Source: Candidatus Gottesmanbacteria bacterium GW2011_GWC1_43_10
GTDB lineage: Bacteria > Patescibacteriota > Microgenomatia > UBA10105
Reading direction: 5' to 3'
Assembly (NCBI GenBank): GCA_000995415.1
Contig: LCEX01000015.1
Coordinates: 1-43,943 of the forward strand
Length of the DNA: 43,943 nt
Part shown: in pieces, positions 16,172 through 24,124 of the stretch
How positions within the stretch are numbered: position 1 is the first letter of the stretch
Layout of the letters: each line of letters begins with the position of its first letter
Translations under genes and position numbers: made by a program
Notes under the pieces: model-generated
Seen by the model: the letters and a program-made list of their open reading frames with translations, nothing else
Told to the model about the DNA's origin: nothing
The model's database searches: none

Positions 16172-17032
16172 CAACTTATCTCATGTTTCCATGAGGGTTA
16201 GACTATACCATCATCCCGATTGAATCGGGAGTTTAGCGTGTTATCAAGCAGTTTTCTAAAAAATAGAAAACTAACAAGATCTTTCATTAATCAACTGACT
16301 AATGAAAAGTCGTTACGGGGTCAGAGGAGTTTATAATTTAAATCTGGGAGAACATATGGCTTAATTAAACCATTAAAAGTATTCGCAGAAGCTGAAGGTA
16401 TAAACATTCTTAAATACTCACGTTGATGATGAACCTTCGTAAGTATCATAAAACGTTTAAACAATACTTCTTGTAATACTTTGTGTTCTTCCTGGGTATA
16501 CGATGAGGTGCAAAGATAAAATCCCTTGGAATCTTTCCTTCGAAAACCGTCATCCATATACCAAATCGCAAGTGACAAAGGGGTAATAAGTGCTTCAAGA
16601 TTACGAGGAACTATTTTTATCCTTCCTCTATAAAATAACGCTCGAAACTCATCAAATAGCTGAAGACTTTTGGTTGAGATATGCCATCTAGAATATACTT
16701 TTCCGCTTCTTTTATCCGTCTCGTTAATTGCACGAGGTTTCAAAGAGAAAGGAATCAGTTCTTTTGCTAACCAAAAAACATACTTTTTATGTTTGTTGTA
16801 ATGATCTACGCGCAAACGAGTATGTTTCCCGTTTTTCTCCAAATGACCATCTCCCAATAAAGTTCCAATTATTATTTCCTTTTGTTTACTTGTTAAAACT
16901 CCTCGACTTCCCACGGTATTACCCATACACAGCTATTATAGCAAAGAAGTGCGTATTAAGGGCTCCACCGTTATGAGCTAAATTTACCTCACCTATTACT
17001 AGATAAGGGGCCCACTCTGCACATTGCAGAGA
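16172..17032 (-). mobile_element. group I intron in 23S, at about E. coli 2511
   Basis: The upstream exon ends GATGTCGGCT and the downstream exon begins CATCCTATCCTGGGG, restoring the P-loop strand GGCUCAUC. The intron's last base is G and the exon's last is U. The core has ACGGTGGAGCCCT with GGGTAATACCGT and a 3' GATGGTATAGTCTAACC element, followed by the P9-like hairpin CTCATGgaaaCATGAG. It is 861 nt long and carries a two-motif endonuclease. It shares core sequence with the neighbouring intron, so the two are related. Confidence 0.82.
16321..16926 (-). CDS. LAGLIDADG homing endonuclease, two-motif
   Basis: 201 residues. First motif IIIGTLLGDGHLEK (~residues 18-31) and second motif LAIWYMDDGFRRK (~118-130), each with the catalytic acidic residue, so a monomer can make both active sites. 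Between them are basic strands for DNA contact (RLRVDHYNKHKKYVFWL). ATG at 16926 or the GTG four codons later are possible starts. Both lie in the conserved GGGTAATACCGTGGGAAG core, as in the other intron. It presumably promotes homing of its host intron. It appears intact. Confidence 0.88.
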   Translation of the reverse strand: MGNTVGSRGVLTSKQKEIIIGTLLGDGHLEKNGKHTRLRVDHYNKHKKYVFWLAKELIPFSLKPRAINETDKRSGKVYSRWHISTKSLQLFDEFRALFYRGRIKIVPRNLEALITPLSLAIWYMDDGFRRKDSKGFYLCTSSYTQEEHKVLQEVLFKRFMILTKVHHQREYLRMFIPSASANTFNGLIKPYVLPDLNYKLL

Positions 17033-17085
17033 GCCGACATCGAGGTGCCAAACCGCATCGTCGCTGTGGACGCTCGGATGCGATC

Positions 17086-17118
<33 letters not shown>

Positions 17119-17563
17119 AAGCCCGCCGCGCAACCACTGCGCATGCGGGGATCACTAAGACCGTCTTTCGACCCTGCTCGACATGTACGTCTCGCAGTCA
17201 AGCTGGCTTGTGCCTTTGTACGACCCGCGCGATTTCCATCCGCGCTTAGCCAACCTTTGTACGACTCCGTTACAATTTTGGAGTCAACCTCCCCAGTTAA
17301 ACTGCCCACCAGACAGTGTTCCGCAGCCGGATTTTTATGCGGCTATTGCGGTTAGAGTCAACGTTTCCAAAGAGAGGTGTTCCATCGTTGGTCCGACTTG
17401 CGTCGAACCTCCCTCCTACCCTCGACAGTTAAAAACGCATCGTCAGTGTCAAGTTGCAGTAAAGCTCCACGGGGTCTTTTTGTCCATGTGTGTGTAGGCC
17501 GCATCTTCACAGCCAATTCAATTTCGCCGGGTAATGGTTCAAGACAGTTGTTAAGTCGTTCTA

Positions 17564-17598
<35 letters not shown>

Positions 17599-17619
17599 CT
17601 TCGCTACCATAGAACAGTT

Positions 17620-17969
17620 CACATTGTTATAAAGACGATTGGATACGTCTCTCATAATCGCTTATGAGGTCGGACTATATCATCTCTTTTTGTCATCCTT
17701 GCGCATGCGAGGATCTTTTTTTGAATTAGATTCCCGCTTTCGCGGGAATGACATAAGAGTATGGCGTATAGTCTCTGAGGACTTCTCGATAAAATCGAGG
17801 TTGCCTGCTGATTATCCCCACTGAAACATTTTTACTGAATAAATTTTAAATTTTGCATTGTCATTTTGATTTTTGACTTTTGCATTTTGAATTTATCCAG
17901 TAGTTTCAGATACATGGGACGTTCCAGCAAATAGCCATATTTTACAACTACAACTCCTTTCAAAGGATC
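17620..17969 (-). mobile_element. ORF-less group I intron in 23S at E. coli 1917
   Basis: The upstream exon ends GCAGTAACTAT (U1917) and the downstream exon resumes AACTGTTCTATGGTAGCG. The intron ends in G. The R element TCAGAGACTATACG and the S element GATGATATAGTCC are both present, which identifies a group I core. It is only 350 nt, with no endonuclease. Two peripheral stems are filled by repeat sequence: ATTCCCGC-gaaa-GCGGGAAT, and a low-complexity arm of reiterated CAAAA/TTTTG words near 17830-17900. Confidence 0.82.
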
Positions 17970-18716
17970 ATAGTTACTGCTGCCATTCACTCGGGCTTGC
18001 GTAAAACCCTTGATATAATCTTAGACTCCACGCTTAACCTACGAGCATTGGGCAGGTGTCACCCCCTATACTTTGCCTTTCGGCTTTGCAGAGAGCTGTG
18101 TTTTAGTTAAACAGTCGCTTAACATCGTTAACTGCGCCCTCGAATAATCGAGGGAAGGCATCTTGCATAGCTTACGCCTAGTTTTTGTTGCCGAGTTCCT
18201 TGAACCACTTTCTCCCGATTGCCTTGGTATACTCTACCAGTCCACCAGTGTCGGTTTGCGGTACGGATTTACATTCACTCACCACGAATTTTTTCTTGAA
18301 AGAAAAATGGATTTCTACTCTCCCTTGATCTCTCGCGGAATCGCATTTGCTGCTCAGTTAAACACTCCGACGGATTTCCCAATCAGAACTGCTTCACAGC
18401 TTAGACCCCAACATTAGTATGAGGCCAGACTCATCTCTCTTTGTTAACCCTTAGTGTTTTGATCGTGAACATAAAGTTGCCGATTATCAACGGCATATAC
18501 ATCGAGCTACTCCGCCAGTTGGCGGACTCGCCTTAGATCCGACTTACCCGAAGTCGACGAACGTTGCTTCGGAAACCTTGGACATGCGGCATGCAGGATT
18601 CACACCTGCAAACGCTACTCATACCGGCATTCTCACTTCCCATCGCTCCACCTAACCTTACGGTCTGGGCTTCACTGCTATGGGAACGCTCCCCTACCAA
18701 TCTCATCCGCAGGGCG

Positions 18717-18846
18717 AGAATGACAAATGACTAAATCCAAATGACAAATCAATACTTAAATTTCAAAATTCAAAATTATAGTTTTGAACTTTGGATTTGA
18801 TTTGACATTTGATATTTGAGCTTTGACATTCTTGTCCTACGGACAA
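18717..18846 (-). other. intervening sequence in 23S helix 45
   Basis: About 130 bp inserted between the helix-45 strands. The insert is a long imperfect palindrome of A/T-rich reiterated words: CAAATGACAAATCAA on one arm and TTGATTTGACATTTG on the other. It extends the helix. Helix 45 is a classic IVS site where RNase III can excise the insert and leave fragmented rRNA. No ORF. Confidence 0.65.
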
Positions 18847-18931
18847 GAGTCTTCATCTTCGGCAGATTGTTTGAGCCTCGATCATTTTCGGCGCCCAAAA
18901 CTTCGGCCAGTGAGCTGTTACGCTTTCTTTA

Positions 18932-18962
<31 letters not shown>

Positions 18963-19419
18963 GTGTTTTAAGTTTTGGACTTCCTTAACCACTTAACAAT
19001 CATTTAGAGGCCTTAGATGGAAATCTGGACTGTTTTCCTCTCGAGACACGCGCTTAGCCGTATATCTCTGACATTTTGGGCTTCTTTCCAGTATTCGGAG
19101 TTTGATTGAAGCCGGTTGCTTGCGCAACCAACCCCATCCAGTGCTCTACCCCTGGAAGTTAATACCCAAAAGCTATACCTAAATATATTTCGGGGAGAAC
19201 CAGCTATCTCTGGGTTCGATAGGCATATTACCCCTAACCACAAGTCATCTCACAGATTTGTAACTCTCTAATGGACGTTACACGTCCCGCAGAGCGGGAC
19301 ACGGGCAATTAACCCTCGCTTTCACTGCGCTTTCGCTATTAAAATAGCTTAAGCTAACGCAACGTCAATTAACTCACCGGTTCATTCTTCAATAGGCACA
19401 TCGTCAGGCACAGCCTTCC

Positions 19420-19540
19420 GAATTCAAAATGTAAAATGTAAAAGTCAAAATTGTATAAGGAAAACTTTTAATAGTCGCGTAGCGACTCCTTTTTTCATTT
19501 TGATTTTTGATTTTTGATTTTTAAATTCGAAGGGCTGCGC
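19420..19540 (-). other. intervening sequence in 23S helix 25
   Basis: About 120 bp placed after the conserved CACGGTACTC region, at the helix-25 site. It consists of mini-hairpins (CGAAGGG-ctgc-GCCCTTCG and GTCGC-gta-GCGAC) and arms of reiterated AAAATG / TTTTTGA words. No ORF. It would be processed as a hairpin. Confidence 0.6.
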
Positions 19541-19850
19541 CCTTCGATTGTTTGTTAGCCAACAATTTCAGGTACTATTTCATTCCCCTTCCGGGGTGCT
19601 TTTCACCTTTCCCTCACGGTACTCGTTCACTATCGGTCTTGTTTTGTATTTAGTCTTAGAGAGTGGCCTCCCTAGCTTCCCACGGGCTTTTGCGTATCCC
19701 ATGGTACTTAGGAACAAACTAGAGGTAGAAAAAGTTTTGCGTACGCGACTTTCACGCTCTGTGGTCTGCTATTCCGAGCAGTTCTGCTACCTTTTCTACT
19801 CCCATATCGTCTGCCCTACAACCCCACGACTTGCGCCGTGGTTTAGACTT

Positions 19851-19882
<32 letters not shown>

Positions 19883-19962
19883 TCAAATGATTTATTTTCC
19901 TCGGGTTACTTAGATGTTTCAGTTCACCCACTTACCTACTTGTCGCTATAATGCTCCGCACG

Positions 19963-20092
19963 AGAAGTTAGAAGTTATTAGTTCAAAGTTCATAGTTTAC
20001 AAGGAATTATTTTATAAATATCCTTATGCACTTCGAGCTTCGATCTTTAAACTTCGAACCCCTTGTGCGAAGCACTTTTACAACAAGTTTCC
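19963..20092 (-). other. intervening sequence in 23S helix 9
   Basis: About 130 bp near the 5' end, at the helix-9 position where some alphaproteobacteria also carry IVSs. The arms contain GAAGTTAGAAGTT / AACTTCTAACTT-type words and the centre is A/T-rich. No ORF. Confidence 0.6.
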
Positions 20093-20234
20093 CGATAAAA
20101 TCGGGAGGGTTTCCCCATTCGGAAACCGCCGGATCACAGGAGTATGGCTCCTCCCCGACGAGTATCGCCGCCATATGCGTCCTTCTTCGGCAAAACAAGC
20201 CTAGGCATCCATTGTTGGCCTTATGAGTAGTATT

Positions 20235-20410
20235 TTATATCAATCCCGATTCTCTCGGGATCACATTATAAGATGGAAAAATTACACACTAAAATACTAT
20301 TCTATTGTCAAGGAGCAAAACTCTATTGTTATATTGCTACATTGTTATATTGCTGATTTGGCTTTTTTCTCAACAATAAAGCAATAAAACAATACAACAA
20401 TTGTTTAATC
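20235..20410 (-). other. 23S 5' leader with low-complexity stem
   Basis: Between the 23S 5' end and the hairpin array. It holds ATCCCGA-ttct-TCGGGAT (20245-20262) and an inverted pair of reiterated ATTGTTATATTGC / GCAATAAAACAAT words (20325-20405). These may form the long processing stem that brackets the rRNA precursor. No gene seen. Confidence 0.4.
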
Positions 20411-20575
20411 GGTGGACCCGGGCGCCTGCCTGCCTTTCATCCAAAGGATGATAGTCCTTTGGACTAGGTGGAGAGTCGTCAGCCAAAGGCTGATCCGCCT
20501 TTGGCGGAAACCGCCTACCTCTTCACTGTCTAGCGAAGCTAGCTCCTGCTCCGCAGGACAAATGCAGCGTCCACC
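20411..20575. repeat. array of six mini-hairpins closed by an outer stem
   Basis: An outer stem GGTGGAC (20411-20417) / GTCCACC (20569-20575) encloses six perfect palindromes, each with a 3-nt loop: CATCC-aaa-GGATG (20438), AGTCC-ttt-GGACT (20453), CAGCC-aaa-GGCTG (20480), TCCGCC-ttt-GGCGGA (20494), CTAGC-gaa-GCTAG (20530) and TCCTGC-tcc-GCAGGA (20544). The array lies in the tRNA-Ala to 23S spacer and would be transcribed as a multi-branched structure. The last two units recur as a pair between rpsA and radA, and a variant pair lies in the 23S-5S spacer. Confidence 0.7.
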
Positions 20576-20586
20576 TATAAATCTTG

Positions 20587-20659
20587 TGGACCTGACCGGA
20601 TTCGAACCGGTGACCTCAGCATTGCAAATGCTGCGCTCTACCAGCTAAGCTACAGGCCC
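20587..20659 (-). tRNA. tRNA-Ala (anticodon TGC)
   Basis: A full cloverleaf on the minus strand: acceptor GGGCCTG with CAGGTCC, D-arm AGCTTAGCTGGTAGAGC, anticodon stem-loop CAGCA-TTTGCAA-TGCTG giving TGC, and T-arm CCGGTTCGAATCCGG. The acceptor has the G3:U70 wobble that marks alanine tRNAs. The 3' CCA is not encoded and must be added. It lies upstream of 23S in the same orientation. Confidence 0.96.
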
Positions 20660-20687
20660 ATCCGGTCTAAATCCAAGCTATTTATCG

Positions 20688-20693
20688 ATTATA
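20688..20693 (-). promoter_or_regulatory. candidate -10 box for the tRNA-Ala-23S-5S unit
   Basis: TATAAT on the minus strand, about 29 nt before the tRNA 5' end and just after a terminator. The -35 region overlaps the terminator's U run and is not a good match, so the promoter is tentative. Confidence 0.4.
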
Positions 20694-20705
20694 AAGTGCT
20701 AAAAA

Positions 20706-20732
20706 CAAAAAAAAGCTGACCCGAGGTCAGCT
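20706..20732 (-). terminator. Rho-independent terminator
   Basis: Minus strand: AGCTGACC, a short loop, GGTCAGCT and then eight U (20707-20714). It ends the short transcript that starts near 20843 and isolates it from the tRNA-Ala promoter. Confidence 0.8.
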
Positions 20733-20753
20733 TCAACTAGCTTCAAAAGACTA

Positions 20754-20810
20754 TTACGCACGCCAAAAACGGCTTTGGTTTAAGTTTAAAGTTATGCGTA
20801 AATTTCTCAT
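20754..20810 (-). CDS. possible short peptide, 18 aa
   Basis: ATG at 20810 opens MRNLRITLNLNQSRFWRA and a stop. A strong GGAGG lies 16 nt upstream, farther than usual. The ORF fills the short unit between promoter and terminator. It could be a leader peptide, a small basic protein or a chance ORF in an sRNA. Confidence 0.35.
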   Translation of the reverse strand: MRNLRITLNLNQSRFWRA

Positions 20811-20849
20811 GAAGTAAGTGATACGACCTCCGAACAAATCGTAAACAGT

Positions 20850-20878
20850 ATTGTAGCTTGCCTGATTCTGGCTGTCAA
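20850..20878 (-). promoter_or_regulatory. near-consensus promoter of a ~140-nt transcript
   Basis: Minus strand: TTGACA (20873-20878), 17-bp spacer, TACAAT (20850-20855). Predicted start near 20843; the first terminator is at 20706-20732. Confidence 0.75.
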
Positions 20879-20987
20879 GGCCTACTTTCGACTAAAATTT
20901 CAACTAAAATCAGTTCTTTTCAGATCCGAGAATTTAGTTTAAAATGACAATATCGCAATATTGCAAACAAGTGTTACAATACTAGAC

Positions 20988-21281
20988 ATGCTCAAAATCA
21001 CCTATTGTCAAAACTGTATGCATATCTTGGCCGATAAAACCCGGGCCAAGATTTTGGCTTCTCTGGCTCAAACTTCTCCCCAAACCGCCGGTCAAATCGT
21101 CGCCCAGTTTCATCTTCGTCAACCTACTATTTCCCATCATCTCCAGGTCTTGCGCGATGCAGATTTTATCCGCTCCCAGAAGAAAAGCAATCAAGTCTAT
21201 TATTCAATTAATTTAAACTGCCACAAAAACCCCCAAGCCAAATGCCTTTTGCTCCAACCCTCCACTCAGCTTCCTTTATAA
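20988..21281 (+). CDS. ArsR-family (winged-helix) transcriptional regulator
   Basis: 97 residues. ADKTRAKILASLAQ, then TAGQIVAQFHLRQPTISHHLQVLRDADFI (recognition helix), then the wing SNQVYYSIN: the ArsR layout. Cys residues at the N-terminus (YCQNC) and C-terminus (NCHKNPQAKC) could bind a metal, but the usual ELCVC motif is absent. An upstream start (20961) lies before the -10 TACAAT (20975-20980), so the ATG at 20988 is used, probably leaderless. The palindrome GCAATATTGC (20955-20964) just upstream is a candidate operator. Confidence 0.82.
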   Translation: MLKITYCQNCMHILADKTRAKILASLAQTSPQTAGQIVAQFHLRQPTISHHLQVLRDADFIRSQKKSNQVYYSINLNCHKNPQAKCLLLQPSTQLPL

Positions 21282-21295
21282 TATACAATGAATCT

Positions 21296-21925
21296 ATGAA
21301 CCAACAACCTCTGTCTCAACCGGTTGAATCTCCAATCGATCCCTCTCCATACTCAAATCAACCCAAACCAACTCCCAAACTCCCGCTTTTAATTATTCTT
21401 CCAATTTTAATTGCAACCATTGCCGGCGGTATTGGATTTTTTATTTCTAAACAAGCGGCAACTCCTAAATCACCCTCAGCTCCACTAGTAACCTCCACCC
21501 CAGTTCCAAATGACCCCACCGCCGATTGGAAAACATACGTCAACACAACACTGCATTTTTCTTTTAAATACCCTCCATCCTTGCAATATATTGAAGATCT
21601 TGATAAGGAACTAAAATTTTTTAAGACAAACAAAACAGAATTTCCTACACTGGTAATCAGATATCAAGATCAACAGCAAATTACAGACCCACAAAAATGG
21701 ATTACAGAAACAAGCGATATAGCATCAATACTTAAGTCATCAAAAAACACATTTTTCGTTCTGCAATCGAACGGATGGTATAAATCTAGTGATTTTATTA
21801 GTACCGACAATAGTCGTAGATATGCCTATTTATTTAAACAAGATACTGTTGTTGAGATTAATACGACTGAAGACGAAACACTCGACCAAATCCTCTCCAC
21901 ATTCAAATTCCTTTATAATATATAA
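21296..21925 (+). CDS. membrane-anchored extracytoplasmic protein, 209 aa (tandem copy 1)
   Basis: A Pro/Gln-rich cytoplasmic N-terminus of ~30 residues (QPLSQPVESPIDPSPYSNQ), one membrane helix (LPLLIILPILIATIAGGIGFF), a Pro/Ser/Thr linker (KSPSAPLVTSTPVPNDP) and a ~140-residue outside domain. The domain begins LHFSFKYPPSLQYIED and ends DQILSTFKF, the pattern of PsbP-like domains common in CPR secreted proteins. The -10 boxes TATAAT (21277) and TACAAT (21284-21289) lie 6-13 nt before the ATG. The upstream frame that opens at 21242 is not used. Function unknown. Confidence 0.7.
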   Translation: MNQQPLSQPVESPIDPSPYSNQPKPTPKLPLLIILPILIATIAGGIGFFISKQAATPKSPSAPLVTSTPVPNDPTADWKTYVNTTLHFSFKYPPSLQYIEDLDKELKFFKTNKTEFPTLVIRYQDQQQITDPQKWITETSDIASILKSSKNTFFVLQSNGWYKSSDFISTDNSRRYAYLFKQDTVVEINTTEDETLDQILSTFKFLYNI

Positions 21926-21932
21926 TGAATCT

Positions 21933-22550
21933 ATGAACCAACAGCCTCTGTCTCAACCGGTTGAATCTCCAATCGATCCCTCTCCATACTCAAATCAACC
22001 CAAACCAACTCCCAAACTCCCGCTTTTAATTATTCTTCCAGTTTTGATCGCAACCATTGTGGGTGTAATTGGATATACTATCGCTAAGCAAATGACAACT
22101 CCCAAACCACCCTCAGCTCCACCAACAGTCTCCACCCCAGTTCCGAATGACCCCACCGCCAACTGGAAAACATATACAAATACTCTTGCAGGATATATTC
22201 TGAAATATCCAGATGAGTGGACGCCGATGACAAAATCTGCAGGTTTAGGCTTAGATAATGCTAAAGATGATGCTCAAGAAGTTAGTATTAGTTTGTTGTC
22301 TATTAAAGTATTCGACTATCCTTTACCAAAATATGAATACCTCAACTGGAACAAGGAAAAAGTTAACCTTAATGGGATAGAAAGTACAAAATATCAGAAA
22401 TATGACTCCGCGGATAAAGTGTTAAAAGAATTTTATCTTTTTTATAACCCAAGGACACAGAAGTACATCCAATATTATACTCAAGACCCAAATCAGCAAA
22501 ACAGGAAAAAATATGACCAAATCCTCGAAACATTCCGGTTCACCAATTAA
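21933..22550 (+). CDS. membrane-anchored extracytoplasmic protein, 205 aa (tandem copy 2)
   Basis: The N-terminal half, with promoter, cytoplasmic tail, helix and linker, is almost identical to the preceding gene. The outside domain has diverged (AGYILKYPDEWTPMTK at the start, DQILETFRF at the end). The duplicated -10 region (TATAATATATAAT) overlaps the 3' end of copy 1. This points to a recent duplication or gene conversion of the anchor half. The stop overlaps that of glutamate dehydrogenase convergently. Function unknown. Confidence 0.7.
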   Translation: MNQQPLSQPVESPIDPSPYSNQPKPTPKLPLLIILPVLIATIVGVIGYTIAKQMTTPKPPSAPPTVSTPVPNDPTANWKTYTNTLAGYILKYPDEWTPMTKSAGLGLDNAKDDAQEVSISLLSIKVFDYPLPKYEYLNWNKEKVNLNGIESTKYQKYDSADKVLKEFYLFYNPRTQKYIQYYTQDPNQQNRKKYDQILETFRFTN

Positions 22551-23920
22551 CTAACTTTCTTAATTATCTTCTCCAAAGCAAACAAAAAGGCGGCGGTGCG
22601 CATATCGGTTTTGTATTTTTCCCGCGTCTTCCACACACCATCAAAGGCCTTATCCATATATTTTTTAAGTTTTTTATTTACCTGCTCTTTAGACCAGTGT
22701 AAATTTTTGAGGTTTTGATACCACTCAAAATATGAGACAGTGACACCTCCGCTGTTGGCAAGCACATCTGGGATGACCCCAATCCCGCGTTTGAATAAAA
22801 TCGCATCCGCATCTGGAGTAATCGGCCCATTGGCCATTTCCAAAATCAATTTAGCGCCAATTCTGCCTGCATTACGCGCCGTAATTTGGTTTTCCAAAGC
22901 AGCCGGGACTAAAATATCGACCGGCAATTCCAAAAGTTCGGGATTGGAAATGGTTTTGCCTTTTTTGAGGTCACACACCGTTCCCACACAATAGCAACCG
23001 ACCAATCCGCCAGCTGGCGGACCATTCTTCTGTTTACATTGAAGTGTCAACTCCGGATTTAACCCTTCAGGTACATAAATCCCACCCTTGGAATCAGAAA
23101 CGGCAACGACTTTAAAACCTTGTTCATGCAGGAATTTTGCCATGTTAAACCCGACATTACCAAAACCTTGAACTGCAACAGTAAGAGGAGCGTTTAGCGT
23201 ATAGCGTCTAGCGTTTAGGTTTTTATTACTAGACCCTAGACCCTGGCCGCTAGACCCTAATTTTACCAGCGCAGCCAACAAAACAAACAACCCTCCCTTT
23301 CCTGTTGCCTCTTCCCTTCCCTCACTCCCACCTTTATTCAATGGCTTTCCGGTAAATGTAGCTCTTAATTCATTCTCTTTTACCTTAATTCGTAATTCAT
23401 CATTCATAATTCGTAATTCGTCTGTCATCCATTCCATAATAGCCGCATTCGTATTCACATCCGGCGCTGGCACATCTTTGTAAGCTCCAATATTATCGGC
23501 AATTGCCCGCGCATAAGCTCTGGATAATCTTTCCAATTCACGCTCTGACAATTCTTTGGGATCAACAATTACTCCACCTTTACCTCCTCCGTAGGGAATC
23601 TGCGCCACCGCGCATTTGATAGTCATCCAAAAAGCTAGAGCTTTGACTTCGTCAAGTGTCACATCTTGGTGATAACGAATCCCGCCTTTATAGGGACCTA
23701 AATTGTTATTGTATTGCACGCGGAATCCATGGAATATCCGAATTGAACCATCATCCATGGTGACAGGTAGCATCACATCCAAAATGCGGTTGGGGTTTTT
23801 AAGAGTTTCCAACTTTTGGGTAAGTTTTTGTTTTTCTTGAGCATTTTTTGTGTGGGCGAGAAGTATTTTTGCAGCCAGTTCAAGTTGCTTTTGAGCATTG
23901 GCAAAGGCATTTGCACTCAT
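22547..23920 (-). CDS. gdhA: glutamate dehydrogenase (Glu/Leu/Phe/Val dehydrogenase family)
   Basis: 457 residues. It has the substrate domain with GPYKGGIRYHQDVT and the catalytic Lys in KCAVAQIPYGGGKGGV, PAPDVNT, TGKPLNKGGSEGREEATG, the Rossmann motif VAVQGFGNVG, and C-terminal VIPDVLANSGGVTVSYFEW. It converts glutamate to 2-oxoglutarate and ammonia with NAD(P). AGGA before the ATG at 23920 sets the start. Three in-frame inserts are unlike the family: a reiterated NDELRI-type stretch (~23361-23430), a GSSGQGLGSSNKNLN stretch (~23188-23260) and GPPAGG from a 16-bp palindrome (23006-23021). Confidence 0.93.
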   Translation of the reverse strand: MSANAFANAQKQLELAAKILLAHTKNAQEKQKLTQKLETLKNPNRILDVMLPVTMDDGSIRIFHGFRVQYNNNLGPYKGGIRYHQDVTLDEVKALAFWMTIKCAVAQIPYGGGKGGVIVDPKELSERELERLSRAYARAIADNIGAYKDVPAPDVNTNAAIMEWMTDELRIMNDELRIKVKENELRATFTGKPLNKGGSEGREEATGKGGLFVLLAALVKLGSSGQGLGSSNKNLNARRYTLNAPLTVAVQGFGNVGFNMAKFLHEQGFKVVAVSDSKGGIYVPEGLNPELTLQCKQKNGPPAGGLVGCYCVGTVCDLKKGKTISNPELLELPVDILVPAALENQITARNAGRIGAKLILEMANGPITPDADAILFKRGIGVIPDVLANSGGVTVSYFEWYQNLKNLHWSKEQVNKKLKKYMDKAFDGVWKTREKYKTDMRTAAFLFALEKIIKKVS

Positions 23921-24028
23921 AATCCATCCTTTCTCAAAATTTTTTAACCGCAACATCATACCACAAAAATATTAAAAAGGGGTTAAGGAGTAGAGAAATG
24001 TAATTGTTCAGATTTCCGATAGAAAATC

Positions 24029-24094
24029 GTCATCGCGAAGGGCCAATGGCCCTGTGGCGATCTCATGAGATTGCTTCGCTACGCTCGCAATGAC
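24029..24094. repeat. dispersed palindromic repeat (GTCAT...ATGAC type)
   Basis: Ends GTCATCGCGA and TCGCAATGAC are an imperfect inverted repeat. Inside are GGGCCaatGGCCC, GATCTCATGAGATT and the GCTTCGCTACGCTC word. It belongs to a very common bacterial intergenic repeat type; a second member lies at 39920-40038. Confidence 0.6.
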
Positions 24095-24124
24095 AAAACC
24101 TGTTAAGAACCCGCTGCAATCAGA

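Noticed and set aside
20411-20575. CRISPR-like array
   Set aside because: The units are different palindromes without constant repeats or unique spacers, and there are no cas genes.
20412-20648. Plus-strand 78-codon ORF
   Set aside because: Made from the mini-hairpin array and antisense tRNA-Ala; the LTGFEPVTS part is the tRNA T-arm read in reverse.
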